A stretch of DNA of 64,000 bases. Source: Thraustochytrium sp. TN22 (lineage: Eukaryota; Sar; Bigyra; Thraustochytrida; Thraustochytriidae). Below the pieces are notes generated by a model. It was not told where the DNA came from. It searched no databases and saw only the letters and a program-made list of their open reading frames with translations. The stretch is from assembly GCA_013306675.1 (NCBI GenBank), contig JABLUY010000180.1, positions 1 through 64,000 on the forward strand, read 5' to 3'. Positions 1 to 7,699 of this stretch are shown piece by piece. Both the position numbers and the translations under genes were made by a program. Positions within the stretch are counted from its first letter, which is position 1; the number at the start of each line of letters is the position of its first letter.

Positions 1-43
1 CCGGCGCGGGCGTGACGCCCGGCAGGGCGGCGGCGAGGGCGCG

Positions 44-973
44 ATGACGACCAAGGGGCCGGACGGGCTCGCGGCGGCGCGCGGCGGCGCGGCGGCGCGG
101 CGCGTGGCGCGTGTGGCGGCGCACCTGGCGCGGCCGGCGCGGCGCGAGGTGGGCGCGGACGGCAAGTGGGCCGCGCTGGCGTCGGCGTCGAGCTCCAGGG
201 CGGCGCGCACAGCGCGCACGCTGCTGCAGGCGTGGGGCGGCCGCGCCAAGCGCGTGGACGCGAGCGCGCTCAAGCCGCCCGCGAACCTGGAGGAGGTCTA
301 CGCCATCCACGACCAACTCGAGGCGCTGGCGCAGGGCCACGTCGGCGGCTACAAGCTGGGCGCGCCCGGCGCCGCGCCCGACGCCGACGGCGAGCCATGT
401 GTGGCCGTCGTGGCGCCGCTCTTCAGCCAGACCATCGCAGACGAGGCCACCTCGTTCAGCGTCGAGAAGTTCAAGCTCTTCGCGGTCGAGGTGGAGGTCG
501 CCTTCGTCATGGGCTCCACGTTGCCGCTCTGGGGCGCGCCTTTTGACGTGGACCGCGTCTGGCGCGCCGTCGGCGAGACGCGCCTCAGCCTGGAGCTCGT
601 CGGCAGCCGCTTCACGGACGTGGACGAGGCGCATCCCATGCTCAAGCTTGCGGACTCGGTGTGCGCGGGCGGCGTCGTGCTCGGCGACCAGATCGACGTG
701 GAGCGCCCCGAGGACCTCAAGGCGCTTCGCGCCACGCTCAGCTTTGATGGCAACCAGGTCGCGCAAGGCGAGGCGTCTTCCTGCCCCGCCGGCAGCCCAG
801 TTGAGGCGCTCGTATGGCTTGCCAACCACCTTGCGGCGCGCGGCAAGCAGCTGCGTGCCGGCCAGATCGTCATGACCGGCAAACTTTGCGTCGCGGTGGG
901 CGTCAAGCCTTTCATGCGTGTCACCGCCGACTTTGGCGAGCATGGCTCCATCTCTACTTCGATGCTGCCTTGA
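44..973 (+). CDS. MhpD-like 2-oxo-4-pentenoate hydratase / FAH-superfamily protein
   Basis: 309-residue protein of the fumarylacetoacetate hydrolase C-terminal superfamily, closest by eye to bacterial MhpD (2-hydroxypenta-2,4-dienoate hydratase, catechol meta-cleavage pathway). Seen: YAIHDQ and GYKLGAP near residues 85-107, like the AYAIQ and GRKVGLT of MhpD; the acidic VEVEVAF stretch (about 150) and LSLELVGSR (about 185), which match the metal-binding Glu positions of the family; LADSVCAGGVVLG; and PVEALVWLANHLAARG followed by GQIVMTG near the end. The first ~60 residues are Ala/Arg-rich and could be an organellar targeting sequence or non-homologous leader. The frame is open upstream to the window edge, so the true start may lie outside. 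The exact substrate is not determined by sequence; oxaloacetate or acylpyruvate activity is possible in this superfamily. Confidence 0.8.
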   Translation: MTTKGPDGLAAARGGAAARRVARVAAHLARPARREVGADGKWAALASASSSRAARTARTLLQAWGGRAKRVDASALKPPANLEEVYAIHDQLEALAQGHVGGYKLGAPGAAPDADGEPCVAVVAPLFSQTIADEATSFSVEKFKLFAVEVEVAFVMGSTLPLWGAPFDVDRVWRAVGETRLSLELVGSRFTDVDEAHPMLKLADSVCAGGVVLGDQIDVERPEDLKALRATLSFDGNQVAQGEASSCPAGSPVEALVWLANHLAARGKQLRAGQIVMTGKLCVAVGVKPFMRVTADFGEHGSISTSMLP

Positions 974-1044
974 CTGTGAGAGCGAGAGATGGTGCTGCCG
1001 TGTCAACGGTTTTCAACCACGAGGACGTCGCCGTGACGAAGGAA

Positions 1045-1083
1045 AGGAGGAGGAGGAGGAGGAGGAGGAGGAGGAGGAGGAGG
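1045..1083. repeat. (AGG)n microsatellite
   Basis: About 13 perfect AGG units lie 70 bp after the stop of the MhpD-like gene, in the 290-bp spacer between two convergent genes. It is probably part of a 3' UTR. Confidence 0.9.
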
Positions 1084-1265
1084 CTTGGAAGGCCGGGAGA
1101 GCAGACGGGGCGGAATGCCTCTCCAGACGTATCGCACGTGCCAGTCTTCCACGAGAGTCTCAAGATTCTATTGCTAACCTTATCTACCACTAAAGTATGG
1201 AGTGAACTCGAATTGATGCAGGCGGGCTCATCATGAGGGCGTGGCGGGAGAGGAGGTGAGGGCCA

Positions 1266-1613
1266 TCAGGCGAGCATCTTACCGTCAATCGCAAGGTTGT
1301 CCGCTTCGCACGGAAGAAAGGCGATCTCAGTCCGAGAGCTCGACGCCCAGCCGGAGAGAGCGTCCGTGATCCCCTTGGCCATGTTCGCACGGGCCTCGCC
1401 ATTCAGCTGCTGCGGCAGTGAGAGTACCTGCACCTGGCTCGTGTCGCCGAAAACGCCGCCCCAGGTCATGAGCTGCGCCGGCATGATGTGTACATGCACG
1501 TAGCCCTCCGGGACGCCTGCCGCACCCGCAATGGTCGTGGTGACCTGCGCGCAGAGCGTTTGCGCCTGCTCTGGGGTTGGCGAGAAGGTCGTCGCGATGC
1601 GCACGCACGGCAT
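1266..1613 (-). CDS. MIF: MIF / tautomerase-family protein
   Basis: 115-residue member of the macrophage migration inhibitory factor family, a small trimeric keto-enol tautomerase that is also a secreted cytokine in animals. The ATG at 1613 is chosen because it gives an MPCV N-terminus, placing the catalytic Pro directly after the initiator Met as the family requires. The frame is open further upstream but begins only with TTG. Seen: YVHVHIMPAQLMTWGG, which aligns with the human YIAVHVVPDQLMAFGG region; the usual family length; and a C-terminal IAFLPCEADNLAIDG segment. Odd: the position of human Lys32, a substrate-binding residue, is Val here, so substrate preference may differ. The gene is convergent with the MhpD-like gene. 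Confidence 0.88.
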   Translation of the reverse strand: MPCVRIATTFSPTPEQAQTLCAQVTTTIAGAAGVPEGYVHVHIMPAQLMTWGGVFGDTSQVQVLSLPQQLNGEARANMAKGITDALSGWASSSRTEIAFLPCEADNLAIDGKMLA

Positions 1614-1651
1614 GTTGTTGTTGTTGCTCTTGTTGTAGTTCCAGCTGCTGC

Positions 1652-1683
<32 letters not shown>

Positions 1684-1684
1684 G
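1614..1684. repeat. TTG/CTG trinucleotide repeats in the MIF leader
   Basis: A TTG run followed by a CTG run of about 8 units abuts the MIF start codon. On the minus strand it is a CAG/CAA-type leader that keeps the frame open and would encode Ser and Asn runs. Because MIF needs an N-terminal Pro, it is read here as 5' UTR. Confidence 0.8.
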
Positions 1685-1845
1685 AGGTGCTGGAGGCAGC
1701 GGTGTCGCCGGCGGCTTGGCCCGGACCACGGTTGCCACGCACGCTCGCCCGCGCCAAGTCAGCACTGTTGCTAAGCGCTGCGCTTGACTTGGACTTGTCT
1801 GGTCCCAAAATCTGTCCAAAATCTGAAATCTACGTGACATCTACG

Positions 1846-1912
1846 AGAGACCTCTGCGAGTCCTCTACGACGAGACCTCCTCTACGAGACCTCTACGAGA
1901 CCTCTACGAAAA
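1846..1912. repeat. Short tandem array of a CTCTACGAGAC-like unit
   Basis: Five to six imperfect direct copies of a ~11-12 bp unit (variants of GACCTCTACGA), upstream of MIF on the minus strand. Function unknown. Confidence 0.7.
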
Positions 1913-2584
1913 TTAAAACGCCCAAGAGGGGAGCTGAATGGTCATCTGGTCATTAACGAATTTACCCATTGTCTATGGGCTAGTGGCCGCGCGGGAAGAG
2001 CTGAGGTGCCAATCCTACACGCAACGTCGGACTTTCAGAGCCAAGTTTGAGGCCTCTTAGCTGCTCTACAGCTCGCGTACCAGCCGCTGGCCCATCACCC
2101 GTGCGGCCGCGCTCGCGCGGCGGGCCCTCTGCGCGTGCGCGCGCGCAAGGCGCCCTTCGCGGCCAGGACTTGCAGGAGATCGTCCGCGGTGGCGGGGAGA
2201 AGCGCTTTAGCTACTTCAAAGTCTCGTAGAAGCGGGACGAGTCAAGCGGACTTCCCTCGCCCTTGGTGGCATTCTGCACCATCTGGGCCATGTCGTCGTC
2301 TTCACCATCGCGTACGTGCTACACGGCCAAAAGCGCAGCGTGACCGAGTCCGGAGGAGTTCATGACTCGCGCGTTCGGGTTTGTGGTGGTCGCACATGTG
2401 CTCTCCTGAGATGATGGCGCTCAGATGTGGTGCGTTTTCTCCTTTGTGGGTGGAGCTCCCCTTTTGGAATTCAAATGGAGGAACGCACCGCAACTAGCGC
2501 GCACCACAACTAGATCGAATGTAGATAATTGTCGGAATATCTCACGCTCACGTGGGCGCTGGAACTAAATGCGAAGTTATGTGA

Positions 2585-5500
2585 TCAACCCTGGTGCTGG
2601 TCCCGAAAGTCGGCAAAGCCATCCTCACCGCCGTCGGGTGCAGGATCTTGGCCGTTGCTGGCAACGCCCTCGAGCATACGAAGAAGAAGGGCGAGCTCCT
2701 GGGGCATCTGGGAGGGGCGGTTTGCAAGCTCCTCGCGCAATGCCACAAGGTCGCGGAGCTCTTCATCCCTGACCAGGCCAGCGCGGAACTCGTTGAACTG
2801 TGGCATCATGCAGCACCCACCGTCGCCCTCCTCGTAGATCCAAATGGCAGGAACGCCATTCTCGGGGTTGGCCATGACACCAATAATGGTGAACGCGTTT
2901 CCCTCGAGGTTGTGCCGCATGCGAAGCACCGTGCCGGACTCGTAGCCGCAGATGCGTCCACAGGTAACGGGCTGGACATCGAAGAGCCCGGTGCGAAGGC
3001 CGCGCGCGCCCATGGGGAATTCGAAGTCCGTAACCAGGCGCATACGCCGGAGCTCTGCTTCAGAGGGAGGCTGGAAGACGTCCGTCGGGATGCTCTGCGC
3101 CCTCACGAGGACGGTCCCGACCTTGTTGAGACGGCCCGGATAGTCCTCGTGAATCCGCGGCCAGACCGTTGCGCCGGGGTTCCGAGCCACATGGACACAA
3201 AGGGTTGGCCGCTTCCCCTCCTGATGACGAACGCCAATGACGGTCATCCGGACGTTGGTACCGGTGAGCTCTAGCTCGTCGCCATGCTTGAGGCCCGGCA
3301 TGAAGACCGAGACGATTTCGTCACGCACGTCAAAGACGGCATCTTCCGGGTAGAGCTTGCCCACCGGATAAGGGAAGGTGGGCTTGATGTCGGCGATGAC
3401 CTGGGCAATTTGGTCGTTGGTCGGACCGGTGTCGCCGTGGCGCTCCCATCGAGTGTGTGGGATCTCCTCGATGGAAACCTTGCCAATTTTCTGGGTGAGG
3501 GAAAGTATGTCACCCAGGGGGCCAGCGCCGTCATAGTCGCCGTCATCAGGCATGCAGAACAATTGGACGCTGCCGCTGACCGCGGTGACGCCCACGACGG
3601 TCACCTCGAGCTGACCGCCAACGCTGAGGACGTCGCCAGCCTCGCACTTCCCAACCGCCAAACAGACCTCCTTCCGCGTATCCAGGCGCGTCCAGTGGCT
3701 CCCAACTTTGCCGATCTTGTAGCCAAAGGTACAGCGAAGATCAGAAGGACGCACGTTTTGGAGGTTCGCGGGCGGGGCGAAGGTGGCCTGTGCCGGGTTA
3801 GTCGTCTGCACGGAGGTGATCCCGTGCTCTGCGGCAACGGCGAAGCGAAGGTCGAAGCGGTCGTTGCTCCCAATGCGGTAGCAGTTGCTGAAACCTGACG
3901 TGAACCAGTACACGCGACACCACCCCTTCAGAATGGGCGCGTCGAAGGCCTTTGGGTTGGCCTTCCACGAGGCCGGCCGGTGTGTCGTACCGTGAACGAT
4001 GCCGACCTCGTCGCGCCAGTTGAGCACCATGCCTGGACCGCCCATGTCCTGCAGCATCTCCGCGTTGCCGTCGTACTCCCAGGCGTCGCGGTTGCGCACG
4101 ACGATGGCGCCGGCAAAGATGAAGCCGAGGCGGACGGGCTGCTGCGCGAGGACGCCTTCGCGCCAGGCGCGAAAGTCGGCGACCTGGTGAAGGTCGAGGC
4201 CAAGCGTTTCGATGACCTCCTTGTCGTCCATGGCGAAGAGATCCGCGGCAGAGAGCTGCGTCGCCAGGAGGCGGTCCGTCGGAAGGCCCATTGCCCGAAA
4301 TTCGTTCACCACAATGTGGTTCGGAGCGTTCGGGCTCGGGACGAGGGGCTCTCGCAGGCGTTCGCACTCCTCGTGGGTCCAGCCGCAGAAACTCATCAAG
4401 TCCGCGTCCTGCATCATGAGGAGCGCGTCGACCGTCATGATGTTCCGATCGACCAGGCTAAGCAGCTTGTCATCCAGGCGCAGGTTGCGCAGATGATCAC
4501 CGAGGTCGCGAGCCTCGTCCGGGATGTCGTGCTCCTCAAAGAGCTCCGCGACCGTGCGCTCATCGGTGAGTTGCACCCGGGTGTTGAACTCCTCGTTCGC
4601 GCTTGCCTCAATAGAAAAGTGCCGGAGCTGCGTCATCGCCTGGGCGTCCTCCTCGTCGCCCTGCGGCTTGCTATCCACAAAGAAGCACTGCAGGTCGTTG
4701 TTAAAGCGGCCAAGGTTCCGGCTCTTTGGGAAGCGCTCGTGCAGCTCGAAGTTCCACTCGGTGGTCATGGACTCCTCGGTCCTGCCCTCCTCCAGGCGGC
4801 GGTCCTTGGACCGTGGGTCCGTGTACCACCTCGTAAAAATGAGCATAGAGTGCTTCCAGAAACCCTCGCGGAAGCGGCCCTCAAAGACAGAGAGCATCAG
4901 CTGCAAGGGCCTGCTGAGTCGTGGCTGCTCCGAGTTGAAGAGCAGAGCGAAAGTGCAGACGCCGCCCAGGTCCGCCAGCTTCTGGAGCATGTCCTTGATG
5001 TGCTCGTCGTCGCGGCCCTCTCCGTCGTTCAACCCCGGCGTGTCGATGATGATGACCTCGTCCTTCCTGGAGTCACCGAACCAGTGTGTCAGGTACATGC
5101 TGGTCGTATTCGTCACGGACCGTACCGTTCCCGCAACTTCGAAGGTGGCGTTGCTTGGCTTCAGCCCGGCCAACTTCGAGGCAAGGAGACTTTTCCCGAC
5201 GCCAGTCTCACCGACCACTGCAATGACCGGGATTATAGCTTCGCCGCGCAGCTTGTGCAGTGTCTGAAGCCAGCCGGCCGCCTGGAAGTTGGACGCGCTT
5301 CGGAACTCGTATTTACGCCGCGAACCGTCCGTGGCGATGTCCAGCCACCACCTGCCCTCTTCCTCCTTCTTCCGTTGGGCATCCTCGCTGAGGCCGAAGC
5401 CCAGGATGTCAGCGCTCGAGCCGAGGTTCGTAACCTTGCAGCTCTTGTGCGCCCGCCCGCTCACGATGTTAGCAAATTTGTTGCTGCCAAACATGACCAA

Positions 5501-5650
5501 GACGACGCCCTCCTTCTCGCTCGCGCGGAGGATGCCTTCTCTCTTGGCCCCGCCTGCCGAAAGCCACATCTCTGGCAGGATGCGTCGAGCAATGCTCTCG
5601 CGCTGCGGCCCAACCACCTCCACCGGGTGCTCCCGTGTGATGCTGAGCAT
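2585..5650 (-). CDS. AIG1/GIMAP-like GTPase with PH-like, SAM and MIB/HERC2 domains
   Basis: 1021 residues from the first in-frame ATG (A at -3). The frame upstream is open only through an 8-bp repeat and begins with GTG. Domains seen: a PH-like segment at about 37-134 ending GWLQTLHKL; a P-loop GTPase domain from about 140 with GETGVGKS (147-154), DTPGLND (203-209) and a TRW motif at 273 in the place of the G4 motif, the pattern of AIG1/IAN/GIMAP GTPases; two SAM-like domains (about 380-434 and 450-498); and a MIB/HERC2-type domain (about 512-604) with the typical ending GWCRVYWFTSGFSNCYRIG. The last ~380 residues hold three copies of a beta-rich unit (YKIGKVG, YPVGKLY and FPMGARG starts, each with a VxVxGV-like strand) that I do not recognise. 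Probably a cytosolic or membrane-associated signalling GTPase. The combination of domains is unusual. It is divergent from the HECT ligase gene. Confidence 0.85.
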   Translation of the reverse strand: MLSITREHPVEVVGPQRESIARRILPEMWLSAGGAKREGILRASEKEGVVLVMFGSNKFANIVSGRAHKSCKVTNLGSSADILGFGLSEDAQRKKEEEGRWWLDIATDGSRRKYEFRSASNFQAAGWLQTLHKLRGEAIIPVIAVVGETGVGKSLLASKLAGLKPSNATFEVAGTVRSVTNTTSMYLTHWFGDSRKDEVIIIDTPGLNDGEGRDDEHIKDMLQKLADLGGVCTFALLFNSEQPRLSRPLQLMLSVFEGRFREGFWKHSMLIFTRWYTDPRSKDRRLEEGRTEESMTTEWNFELHERFPKSRNLGRFNNDLQCFFVDSKPQGDEEDAQAMTQLRHFSIEASANEEFNTRVQLTDERTVAELFEEHDIPDEARDLGDHLRNLRLDDKLLSLVDRNIMTVDALLMMQDADLMSFCGWTHEECERLREPLVPSPNAPNHIVVNEFRAMGLPTDRLLATQLSAADLFAMDDKEVIETLGLDLHQVADFRAWREGVLAQQPVRLGFIFAGAIVVRNRDAWEYDGNAEMLQDMGGPGMVLNWRDEVGIVHGTTHRPASWKANPKAFDAPILKGWCRVYWFTSGFSNCYRIGSNDRFDLRFAVAAEHGITSVQTTNPAQATFAPPANLQNVRPSDLRCTFGYKIGKVGSHWTRLDTRKEVCLAVGKCEAGDVLSVGGQLEVTVVGVTAVSGSVQLFCMPDDGDYDGAGPLGDILSLTQKIGKVSIEEIPHTRWERHGDTGPTNDQIAQVIADIKPTFPYPVGKLYPEDAVFDVRDEIVSVFMPGLKHGDELELTGTNVRMTVIGVRHQEGKRPTLCVHVARNPGATVWPRIHEDYPGRLNKVGTVLVRAQSIPTDVFQPPSEAELRRMRLVTDFEFPMGARGLRTGLFDVQPVTCGRICGYESGTVLRMRHNLEGNAFTIIGVMANPENGVPAIWIYEEGDGGCCMMPQFNEFRAGLVRDEELRDLVALREELANRPSQMPQELALLLRMLEGVASNGQDPAPDGGEDGFADFRDQHQG

Positions 5651-5685
5651 CGTGGCCAGCTCGTTTGCTCTTTTGTTCTTTTGCT

Positions 5686-5809
5686 CTTGCCTGCTTGCCT
5701 GCTTGCCTGCTTGCCTGCTTGCCTGCTTGCCTGCTTGCCTGCTTGCCTGCTTGCCTGCTTGCCTGCTTGCCTGCTTGCCTGCTTGCCTGCTTGCCTGCTT
5801 GCCTGCTTG
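5686..5809. repeat. 8-bp minisatellite (CTTGCCTG)n
   Basis: About 15.5 perfect head-to-tail copies, starting 36 bp upstream of the GTPase ATG. The unit has no stop in any frame on either strand, so it creates long spurious open frames (for example an AGKQASRQ protein repeat on the minus strand). Confidence 0.95.
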
Positions 5810-5854
5810 GACCAGTTGCCGGTCTGCCGATCGATCTCTTGTACTTGTGCTCCA

Positions 5855-6385
5855 AACGGGAAGGTGCAGGGGCGCGGACGGCCGCACCCACAGCGCACAT
5901 CTGCTGCGGTATGACTGCAGGGCAAGTGCGGGAACCAGCCAGGGTCACTGCGGGTTCTCAACGCGTCAGTCGAGCCGAGTACGCGGCGCGGATCTCCGCG
6001 TTCGGCGCCATTCGGCGGCCCATTTCACGTTCCCCCGTGGCTGCCGGCCGGCCTGGGCTGCCAGTGAGCAAGTGAGCCTCAGTTCCTCCGCTTCCGCTCG
6101 ATCCGACGCAACCGGGAAGGTGCAGGGGCGCGAACGGAGGCACCCACAGTGCATCTGGGCGGCGGTATGACTGCAGGGTTAATGCGGGAGTCATGGCAGA
6201 TTCTAGCTAAGTCAGGGTCACTGACACTGCACCGCGGGCTCTCTCAGTCAACGTGTGGACGAGTCACTGGCAGTCGTGCCGGGTACGCGGCGCGATCTCC
6301 GCGTTCGGCGGCCCATTTCCTGCCGGCCGGCCTGGGCTGAGCAAGCGAGCTCAGTTCGAGTCCGCTCGATCCGACGACAGCCTGC
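5855..6385. repeat. Imperfect ~256-bp tandem duplication
   Basis: Two copies, 5855-6110 and 6111 to about 6385. Shared landmarks in the same order: CGGGAAGGTGCAGGGGCGCG, the GGTATGACTGCAGGG block, TACGCGGCGCG, ATCTCCGCGTTCGGCG, CCGGCCGGCCTGGGCTG and CCGCTCGATCCGACG. Copies differ by many substitutions and small indels, so the duplication is old. Confidence 0.85.
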
Positions 6386-6971
6386 ACGCGCCAGTGAGGG
6401 ACGGAAAGGGACGGCCAGGGGCAATAGGAAGTTTTGTGGCTGCTGGTGCGACGCCAGTTTCTGGAGTAGTACGTACCCCGGGCCGTCCCTGGCGCCAGCG
6501 GCGGCGAACTTCTAGAGGGACGCGATGCGTGCCACTGGCACTTCAGAGAGGCGCCCGGCCGCGGACGCGTGGAGGCTAGCATCGCGTAAGCATCAACTTA
6601 GTCGCACGGCGGCCGCGGCCAGAGTCGAGCGTCGAGGCGCCCGCGGCCTGGGCGCCTCCCTGCCGCGGGCCAGTGGCGCGCGAGGTTCGTACGGTATGGG
6701 CTGCTCCTGCATGCGTCCGGCGTTTGATCTTGCCTTACACTCGCTGTGCAGCCTGTGCAGCTCGCTCTGCACGCTCGGGACGCCTTGCACATTTGCACCG
6801 GCCGGCGGCTCGGCGGTTGACTGAGCCGAGAGCGGCGAGCGCTCTCAGCTCGCTGAGCTACCCGGACCAGGCTATGAGTCGCGGGCCTGCGCGCGTCCGG
6901 GCGTCTCCCTGCCGCGGCGCTGGCTGGTGCAGTGATGCGGTAGCCATGGGTTTAGCCCATGCGCTCTCCAG

Positions 6972-6991
6972 TCGCGGACCATGGTCCGCGA
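6972..6991. other. 20-bp perfect palindrome
   Basis: TCGCGGACCATGGTCCGCGA is its own reverse complement. It lies in the divergent intergenic region about 700 bp before the HECT gene, and could be a dimeric protein-binding site or chance. Confidence 0.6.
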
Positions 6992-7615
6992 TCTGCGCTT
7001 GACGGTCTCCGCGTCCTGAAGCGCCGCCGCGCGCCGCGCACACTCATGGCGACGATGGCGACTGGCTGCTCTTAGCTTGCCGAGCCAGGCTCGGAGCGCT
7101 CTCAGCTCGGCCAGTCGTCGAGCGACTCGAGCCGCCGGCAGGTGCAAGCAGTGGTGCAAGCTTGCGAGGCGTCCCGAGCGAGTGTGTGCGTGCAGAGCGA
7201 GCAAAGCGGGCTGTAGCGCGCCGCGTGGCGTGTGCAAGGCGAGACTAGGCTCTTGTAAAATTTGCGGCGCAGGACGAAATCCAGCGGAAGCGGCCTGAAA
7301 GTGGGCGCCTCCAGCAAAGTCGTCTCGACGGGGGCTCGGCAGAGAGGCAGAAGCAGGTCTGCGTAGCCGTTAGCAGCTGGCAGGATCACCAAGGCCAGCA
7401 CGAGGACCAGCAGGAGCACCACGAGGACGAACATCTCCAGGAGATCGGGTTGTAGCGTGCGCAGCAGTCGCAGCACCAGGACTCCAGCACCAGAATCTCT
7501 AGCCTTCAGGACCGCCGAGAGGACCGGAGAGCCATCGATTGGCAGTATCAGACCCTGCCATCAGCAGGACCCGCGAAGCCATCGGCAGGAACCATAAGCA
7601 GAACCACCGCGCAGA

Positions 7616-7680
7616 ACCACCACCACCACCACCACCACCACCACCACCAGACCACCATCACCGCCGCCGCCGCCGCCCCA
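7616..7680. repeat. (CCA)n then (CCG)n microsatellites in the HECT leader
   Basis: About 11 CCA units to about 7649, followed by a short CCG run from 7661, ending 20 bp before the ATG at 7700. Probably 5' UTR or core promoter. Confidence 0.85.
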
Positions 7681-7699
7681 CCGCCACTCGCTATAGCAA

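Larger units (their letters stand above)
1614..2584. other. Spacer upstream of MIF gene and downstream of the GTPase gene
   Basis: About 970 bp with no credible gene. It starts with trinucleotide repeats directly 5' of the MIF ATG, continues with a short array of a CTCTACGAGAC-like unit (about 1846-1912), and then has no recognisable feature until the GTPase stop. Confidence 0.6.
5651..7699. other. Divergent promoter region between GTPase and HECT genes
   Basis: About 2 kb without a credible gene. Contains an 8-bp minisatellite, an imperfect ~256-bp tandem duplication, a 20-bp perfect palindrome at 6972-6991, several GCGCTCTCAGC-type motifs (about 6839 and 7097), and (CCA)n and (CCG)n runs just before the HECT ATG. 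Confidence 0.65.

Noticed and set aside
5686-5809. CRISPR-like array
   Set aside because: Units are contiguous 8-mers without spacers; it is a minisatellite in a eukaryotic genome.
5651-5887. N-terminal extension of the GTPase with AGKQASRQ repeats
   Set aside because: It starts with GTG rather than ATG and is the translation of an 8-bp minisatellite; the first ATG is at 5650.
3980-5914. Long open frame antisense to the GTPase gene, and similar antisense frames at 15750-17150, 17667-19745, 43422-44909 and 61528-63081
   Set aside because: Each lies exactly opposite a gene with clear family motifs. High GC at third positions leaves few stops on the opposite strand, and the translations show no domain.
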